A stretch of 64,000 bases of DNA. Source: Tolypeutes matacus. Taxonomy: Eukaryota; Chordata; Mammalia; Cingulata; Chlamyphoridae. The translations under genes and the position numbers were made by a program. Positions 57,077-64,000 of this stretch are shown here, one piece after another. The stretch spans positions 587,476-651,475 of the forward strand of contig JAKSZT010037307.1 in NCBI GenBank assembly GCA_026826555.1. Direction: 5' to 3'. The notes beneath the pieces are model-generated. The model saw only the letters and a list, made by a program, of their open reading frames with translations, searched no databases and was not told the DNA's origin. Numbering within the stretch: position 1 is the first letter of the stretch; each line of letters starts with the position of its first letter.

Positions 57077-60000
57077 GTCAGTGGGCTTTGAGGTTTCTTT
57101 CTGCTGAGGTTATGGTGCCCCTCAGCTCTTTGCTGCTGGGGGCTTTGTAAGGTCAGCCTTTGCTCCCTGCTGCCGCATTCTGAAGCCCTGTCTCAGGCCC
57201 TTGACCCCTGAAATTCAGGCAGAAGAAAGCTGATTCTTATTATTCCAAAACCTTGATGGTTACCTGATGATCTTGTGAGTTCCATTTGTAGATTAATTTG
57301 CAGGTGAGCAACCTCTGATTTTTTTCAGAGATTTCCTTGAATCTGTCCTTGGTGTGCCAGGGGCCTACTCTGATTTCTGGATAAGCCCCCATACTCCCAA
57401 TGTCAGTATGAAGCAGAAAAGTCACTCTGCTGAGGATGGACTGTAGAAGGTGGCTGAAAGTCTGGTTTGCATTTTCTCAGTTTTATAGCATAATCTACTT
57501 TTAGAGTAATGGACTGGAGCTTTTAAGTAGAGAGAAAATTTTGATGCTTTTGAGAAATTAAACATTTCCCAAATGTTGTATCAAAGGGTTATATCAGGTT
57601 CTGCAGAATCTTGGTTTTTCTTTTTCATAGGGGATTTTAGTTGTGTTCATCTTACGCTAGGTGCTTGCCTGTCTGGTGCATCAGTATTGGTTCTGCAGTT
57701 TCTCCAACTTCTGAGCTTCAGCAGCTCTTCCCCGTCTACTGGGCTCACGCTCATTCTGGGCATGCAGTATGCTGTCCAGGCCAGGTTCTTTTGTTGAATC
57801 TTCTGAGAAATACTCAGTGCCAAGGGAGTTATGAAAGTTGAAAATGAATGAGTAGGGTTTGACTTTCTTTTGTTGCAGATATTCAAGTAGGTAGGTAAAA
57901 TGCCCTTTTTCAAGATCTTGGGTTCGTATGTGTTTTGTTCCCACCACTGTGCCCTCACTTAGTCTAGGCGCTTTGTCTCCTCTTTAAGGTGCTCTGGGGA
58001 AGGGATAGGAACATTGTAGGGTAAGAGGAAGCATGCTACTCTCTGTGTCATTGCCACAGGTCTTTGCATTTTTATTATAAAGGACAGTTAGGCTCCAGGG
58101 TTTGAATCCACTTCACCCAGTGCTGCCAAGGATTGGTAAAAAAAAAGAATTTCCATTAATGCTTTCCAGCTGCATGGCCTGTAGGGGCCTCAGCAGTCCT
58201 ACTGGTTTTATGGGTGAGAGGAGCTGGCAATGTTTAAATCTCATGTGAGTTATGAGATAGGGGTAAAAGGAAGGGGTTTTCAGATGCCTTTCAGATGGAA
58301 ACTTGATATCTTTTTTTCATTTGTGACATGGATTGTAATATTCCTTGGAGTGCTGTACTGTTTAACTTGTGCATGTTGCTAGTCTTTCTTGGTACCAGAG
58401 CTGGCAAGTGGCATTAGATCCTCCAAACTCTGTGGTTGCTTTGTGTGGGTTTCTTAGCAGTGTCTGCTCTTCTATTCATCTTTCTGTTTGCTAGCTTGGA
58501 CACTCTCCCTGAGACCACCTCTTCCCTTACCTCCTCCACTTGATGCATACTCTTTCCCTCTTCGGATGTCATGAAACAAGATTTAGTTTATCGCCATCGA
58601 AGGTGTGGTTGTCAAAGCATTTAACTGTACTTTACAATAGTACAGGTGGCTTCAGACCATCCCATCCTCCATGGTTTTATTTATCACGTCTAGACTTCAG
58701 TTCTGTCTCAGGCTTCTTGGATGTTACCTGTTGCACTGTAAATCTGAAGGGAAAAATGGGTTTAAGTTATTCACCAGTGCAACGATCCCTATGCACCTAC
58801 ATCCTTGTATGTTTATGAGGCAGCAGGCAGCAGTGGGCAACAGTCATCTTTGGGTAACCATCACCTGGGTCCAGACCTCCAAAGATAGGTCCAAAGACAG
58901 ATCTCCTGTCTTTGAGGGGGAGGTCAAGAAAAGGAACTTGAGGATTGTCATAGACGCCTCTGGAACCGGAGGGCTGTGCCCAGGGTTGGACTCATTCTTC
59001 CTACAGACATGGAGTGGTGAGAGGCACAGGCACTGGAGGTGGGTGGCCATGGAAGCAAGGGACCACCGTAAGGGGACCACTAAAGTGTTCCTCCCCTCAC
59101 CCCACGAGTCCAGGGAGCCTTAGCTCAGGGAAAGACTGATTCATTCACCTTTTGTGGCTCTATGTAACTTTCCTTTAATTTTTAATTATATACACTTGCT
59201 TATTTTCCCATAGTATACGTATCTTCTTGTATACTATTAGTTTTTTTAAAAAACAGGTTTTTGTTTTTTCTTAGGGTATGTGTTTATAGAACAATCATGC
59301 ATTAACTTGCCTTTTGAGAGGTTAGAAGGAAGAAAAAGATTTAAAAGGGTGGTGGGATGGTGGTTAGGACTTCAGACTTTCTGGTACAGGAAGGGAAAAC
59401 AGAAAGCTGCCTAGGCATGGACAGCCAAGACAGAAGGGCAGGCTCAGCAGGGCTGCAACGAAGCCTAAAAGCTTCCTAGCTCTGACAGGAGTGGGTGTGT
59501 GATGCAGGGGAGCTGAGTGCTGGTGCCACAGCTCTTCTGGATCATGTCTTGTGTTTTGTGCTGGAAGGACATCCACTAGAGAACTGCTTATGCCCTCAAA
59601 GCCCTTGGTATTTTGATTTTCGATTTAGAGATGTTTTCAGTGGTAATACCATGTTTATTTAAGTCTCCTTTGTAACTTAATTTAATTCTGTTGATTCCCA
59701 TGTCGTCCTTGAATCTTGCAGTGGTCTCCATCAGATGATTCCCTACTGCCTCTTCCTTTGCCAGTTTGTTTTTAAAACTCATTTTACTTTGTATGCATCA
59801 CCTGATTTTCAGACTAGCTACTTCTCATTTTCATATGAATTATTTGCTATTCAAAGATTTCTCCTTGTCTTAGATATCTGCTTGCAGGTCTTCTCAGATG
59901 TTCATGACCTACATTGCTCAGGGATGCAGGCACCATGACTAGCACCTTTGAGTTTGCCCTTTCACCTTAGCAAAATAAACTCCGAAGCTTGAATAGTCAC

Positions 60001-61120
60001 CTGATAAAATGGTCCAACATAAAGTGCCTATATAAGTGGTAGTGGTTTGTTTATTTAAGCAGCATTTTTGAGATATAATTTATATACCATAAAAATGATT
60101 GTCTTTTGCCCTTATGTTTAAATAAGTCTGGAGATCAACAGGAAAGAGTGAACTGTACCACTATACTGACGAAAAACATCCACAGTGTATTTCACAGCCA
60201 TAAAATGAGCTGTTCCCGAGGCTGCCTGCCTTCAGACATTTGATGCAAAGAGAGAGAATCCAGTTACCTATCAAAGCTCATGTCATCTGTTGGGATTATC
60301 AATTTAGTCAACTTTGATGTTAGTGTTCAGGAAAATTTAAAAAGATTAGTAATTGATCATTGTTCCTAGTTTTTGAGAAGCCAGTAAGTTTAAACTGATT
60401 ATAGTTAACCTTAAATTTATAAAAGCCTCAACAAGGGAATAATGCTCTGTTTTCCACTCCATTTTGGGATCTGGGACACACTATGTGCTGTGCTTCCTGT
60501 GTGTTCTCCACTGCCTAGAAGCGGATGGTAAGAGTCTTTACTGATTACACACCTACTGCACGCCTGGTCGGAGCTGAGAGTGATGATTCCTGAGAGGCTC
60601 TTTTTTCTTAAAATATTTAAACTGTGTGTGAGTTAGATTCTGCCAGTGAGGAGTGAAAAATACAAGTGCTTATGACCCTGAAATGAACCTATAGCTTTTA
60701 AGGATGGTTAACACCAGAAACAAGTGCTAAGTGGAGAAGCAGGAGTTTAAATTTTACAAAAGATGACATGTTGAATTGTTGAGGCTCTGGTTTGAATTAC
60801 CTGCCCACTCCTTTTTTTTAAAGCTATCCTAGTTTTGAGATAACCTAATTTCTGATCATACTCTAAGAATAGGTATTTTAAGACTTTGTAGTTTTGGAGG
60901 AAGTATAGGCTAAAAGCCATTTCTCTTGAAAAACAGTTTTGTGAAGATTTCTGAATGGTCTAAAAAAGCTGTCATAAAATAGGTCTTTAATTATCTACTG
61001 AAAAGCATATGGGAGTTATTCTGTTTAAGTCCTAAAGAATGAGATAGTTTGATGTAGCAGAGAAGGTCAAAGGGAATACCTGGATTTATCTTCTTGGTTC
61101 TGTCATTGGAGTTGGTGGGC
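57077..61120. other. DCAF1: DCAF1 downstream intron, no feature seen
   Basis: I recognise no exon, RNA gene or clear repeat in this stretch. Open frames up to 150 codons (58671-59123) lack splice context and recognisable sequence. A few A/T-rich runs are present. Confidence 0.5.
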
Positions 61121-61179
61121 AGGCTTACAGAAAAGTAGAATCTTAGAGCTGGAAGGTACTTGAGAGGTCATCTTGAGCA

Positions 61180-61375
61180 GTGCTTCTTAATTAGGGGTGT
61201 ATTTGCAATTCCTGGGGAATCTTTCCCACATCTACCTGCATGATCTTCATTAGTACAGATTCTGATTTTAATCTGCCTGAACCCAGAGTGGGATTTAAGC
61301 ATGTGTGTTTTGAAAAAAGTTTTTCCAGATGATTTTCTTGGTCACACCTGATTAAGAGCCACTGATTTAATTAAA
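61180..61375. repeat. MER5-like hAT remnant
   Basis: GCAGTGCTTCTTAATTAGGG at 61179 and GATTAAGAGCCACTGATTTA near 61350 resemble decayed CAGTGGTTCTCA-type inverted ends, and 'cagattctgattttaatctgcctgaacccag' is MER5-like interior. It is short and diverged. Confidence 0.45.
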
Positions 61376-62030
61376 CCATCTCATTTAACAAGAAATTGAG
61401 ATTCAGAGAACTTGGCATGTGCTAACTCAGTAAATGATCATTGCTGTGCTGTAATTCTGTAACGTGGCATGTTATGGAGCCCTGGGGGCTTTTGATCTGG
61501 AAAGGGAGAAGATCGTTTAGAGTTGGAAAGACTGGAGGCTGACAAGAGGAGAGGGAGGGAGTACAGGAGTTGAGGGCAGTGGGAGTGAATAGGAGGGAGC
61601 ACTGGAGATCCCAGATTTGTGGGAAACAGCATTTCAATTGCTGTGAAGCCATGGAAATGGAAGAAATGAAAAATGTTTGAGATTTTGATCTGGTAAATGG
61701 GAGAAGTGGATAAGGTGCTAGATTTAGGGGTGGATTGAATTCAGTTCTGGAATTATGGGATTTTAAGGTTTCTATGGGGCAGCTGGATGGAGCTGTCTAA
61801 TGAGAGCTCAAAGTTCATTATGAATTAGAAGAAATCCAAAGGCAGAAATAAAAGTGGAGGAACCCCTACATATAGGGAAGAGACCTGGAAAAGACCCAGG
61901 GAGGATCAGGCCAGGGCTGTGTAGTGTCGCTGTTAGGGACACAAGGAGCAGGAGGGCTGCAAGAGGCCTCGGGGTTGGCCATGCAGGCTTTCGTATTCCT
62001 TTTGGGGGCTTCATTAATCAGAATAATAAA
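61376..62030. other. DCAF1: DCAF1 intron; trace of the 26400/52530 repeat family
   Basis: Purine-rich intron with words of the same ancient repeat family ('gaagtggataaggtgctagatttagg', 'gatggagctgtctaatgagagctc'). No gene is seen. Confidence 0.35.
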
Positions 62031-62034
62031 CCAA

Positions 62035-62215
62035 CACCTTGGATACTTAGAATATGGCAGGCAGTTTCCAAAGAACTTTATAGACACACATGCACACTCC
62101 TAGCAACCCCATAAGGTTGACTAAATTGCCCAGGGTCGAGTGTGGTGCTTGTAGAGTTGGGATTCAACTGAGGCTTCCTAGCCTCAGAGCACACCCCCTT
62201 AACTGCTGCACTGTG
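62035..62215 (-). repeat. MIR SINE, antisense
   Basis: Antisense MIR order of words: 'gcagtttccaaagaactttatag', 'ctagcaaccccataaggttgac', 'ttgcccagggtcgag', 'tgggattcaactgaggc', 'cttaactgctgcactg'. It is old and diverged. Confidence 0.65.
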
Positions 62216-63866
62216 GAATGGTATGGGCAGAAGCCAGACTGTCAGGTGTTAGAGGAGAAGAGAATGAGTGAGCGAGTGAGCAAGTGGCAACCTGGAGGCC
62301 AGAAGTAGTGTTTGGGTCACACCTTTTCAAAAGTCCACAGGTAGGAAGAATTTGAAGGCTGGGTAAAATGAAAAGTTGTTAGATTTGGGGGAGCCAAACC
62401 TCTGCCTAGAATGTAAGGAGTCAGTGGAGAGATGGGTGACAGTGGATGTGGGTGGGGTGAGGATAAGAAAGTGCACCTGGGGTGATGTCCCAGGTGGTAC
62501 AGGGTCCAGGGCAGGAATGGAAAGCTGGCTTCCTCCTTGGGCCAGAGGTGGAGGGCACCAGGGGGCAACTGAAGGAGCCCAGGCTGGTGGACCTGTTCTC
62601 TGTAAAGGAGAGGGTTTTGTGGCTTTAGATAACTTATCAACTTAAGATGGAACGGAGAAAAGAAGAGCTTCAGAATACTTCCATTGGGAAGTTTTTTTGG
62701 TAGCTTAATTTAAGAGTCCAACTCTAAAGGAGAAGTCTTAGAGAACTAAAACAAACCAACAAAGCGCAATATTCCTAGATCCAAAGCATTATCTAAATGT
62801 TGGTGGAGTTAATTCAGGATTCCAGCAAGATTTGCTTTTTAAGTTCAGGAATACCTTTGGCCGCTCATTAATAGGAGCCGCTCTTTAGATATAGAAGGAG
62901 AGTGGCTCATGTACCCAAGCATATTCTTTGAATTAGGAGGAATGCTCCAAAAATTGCCTCCTAGAATCTCTTCTACAGCTACAGGATTAGATTCTGCCAT
63001 GGCATTTTGGACAGGTCCTGTGAGCCTGTTTCATAATCCAGTTTTCAAATTTAAAATTCAGAAAATGAATTTATGGCCATATCCACGTGTGCCGTGCAGT
63101 ATGTGTCAGACTAGCATTGGTCCTTGAAAACCGAGTCTTGACGATGAAGTCATGCCTTCTACTTGGGCTTCAGCAAGAGCTCTCCTTCTCCTCCTCCTGT
63201 GTCATGATGGCCTAAGATGGCCTCATGGCCTTCCAGTATGAATAAATATACAACTACTACTTCTCCTACAAGATTAAGTAAAGATTTAGCTTTTTTGTTA
63301 ATTGTTCTCTTTGATCAGCTCAGCTTTGATGATGTTTTTAGAAATGACAGAGGACTGTCTTCCTGAATTTGCCGGCTAAGAGAGCCTATATGAACTGTTT
63401 ATTCTAACTTTTTATGAACCCACTCAACTACGGGATCTTTTAGAGTTGCGATTTCTTAATTTTAAATATAATAGTTGTATTCCATAAAAGCTTGAAAGAC
63501 ACAGGGTCCTGGATACTCTCTTCTTTAATGTACTGGCCTTTAACTGTGCTATTTTGTTAAAGGATTAGAGGTAATTTTAAGTCAAGGACATGAAAATATG
63601 CCTGGGAAAAAGAGCAAAAATTGTAATATAGTCGGCAATGGATTATTTTCCCTGGATTTTGATTCCCTCCCCTTCCTCAGTTATTTAATGGATGTGCTTG
63701 TAGGGGCTCAAAACCTGTCTGTGCTTCAGCCTATCACAGCTGCCCCTGAGCATTCTCAGCTCCTTCAGGTGGGTGAATGCTTAGTAGCCACCCATCTGTG
63801 GCCTGTGGAGGCGATGTGTGGGCCAGGCTGTGTGGAACAGTGGTCTCAGGCCTTTACAGGTGTCAT
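62216..63866. other. DCAF1: DCAF1 intron, no feature seen
   Basis: No exon, RNA or named repeat is recognised. Short frames are present only by chance. Confidence 0.5.
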
Positions 63867-63869
63867 TCA

Positions 63870-63901
<32 letters not shown>
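63867..63901 (+). repeat. (CA)n microsatellite
   Basis: About 17 CA dinucleotides follow CATTCACT. It is likely polymorphic. Confidence 0.95.
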
Positions 63902-63905
<4 letters not shown>

Positions 63906-64000
63906 TGCAAACATTACGATTACTGGGTATTTGAAGCGGTTGGTTTTTCCCGTACAGCTGCCAGAAAATATTGAAAAATTTTCAAGTCACTAGATAAAAC

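Noticed and set aside
58671..59123. 150-codon frame in the last intron
   Set aside because: It has no splice signals, domains or family resemblance, and competing frames on the other strand are similar in length; chance frame.

Overview
The window is nuclear DNA of a placental mammal, almost certainly an armadillo (Xenarthra, Dasypus-like). The evidence is split GT-AG exons, L1/L2/MIR debris, and many copies of a tRNA-derived SINE of the armadillo DAS type (head GGGAAGCGGCTGTGGCTCA, cloverleaf-like box B, AATAAATAAAATCTT plus A tail). No bacterial, phage or CRISPR-type content is present.

The only host gene is DCAF1 (VPRBP), the substrate receptor of the CUL4-DDB1 E3 ubiquitin ligase, on the + strand. 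Twenty consecutive coding exons (27301-57076) join in frame to residues 38-1404, using the 1507-residue human numbering. The numbering agrees at the LisH motif (846-878) and at the two DDB1-contact arginines R1247 and R1283. The first coding exon(s) (residues 1-37) lie upstream of the window and the acidic tail (about 103 residues) lies downstream, so the window begins and ends inside introns. The intron at 54889-55486 carries textbook U12 (minor spliceosome) signals and splits the region between the two WDxR motifs.

Bases 1-24700, inside the upstream intron, are a nested stack of L1 elements, nearly all on the - strand. L1-A (1831-16570) is split by L1-B (about 5691-13345), whose repeated 5' UTR is in turn split by L1-C (11155-12837). 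L1-D (16571-24690) follows and carries L1-E (21472-22454). Into these have jumped a processed RPP40 pseudogene (about 3772-4912), a retrocopied 28S rRNA 3' fragment (9462-9875), a processed MFF copy with an intact 214-codon reading frame (about 17957-18985), and many monomeric and dimeric SINEs, several with clear target-site duplications. A degenerate TTAGGG tract lies at 1142-1830 and a 100-N assembly gap at 2939-3038.

From 24700 to 64000 the DNA is ordinary intron and exon sequence with sparse old repeats (MIR, L2, old L1 3' ends, hAT-like remnants) and four young DAS SINEs in DCAF1 introns. I see no new biological system. The points most worth a second look are the intact MFF retrocopy, the U12 intron, the likely L1 3' transduction, the 28S retrocopy, the composite SINE-containing insertion with its own target-site duplication, the telomere-like tract, and the under-sized assembly gap.
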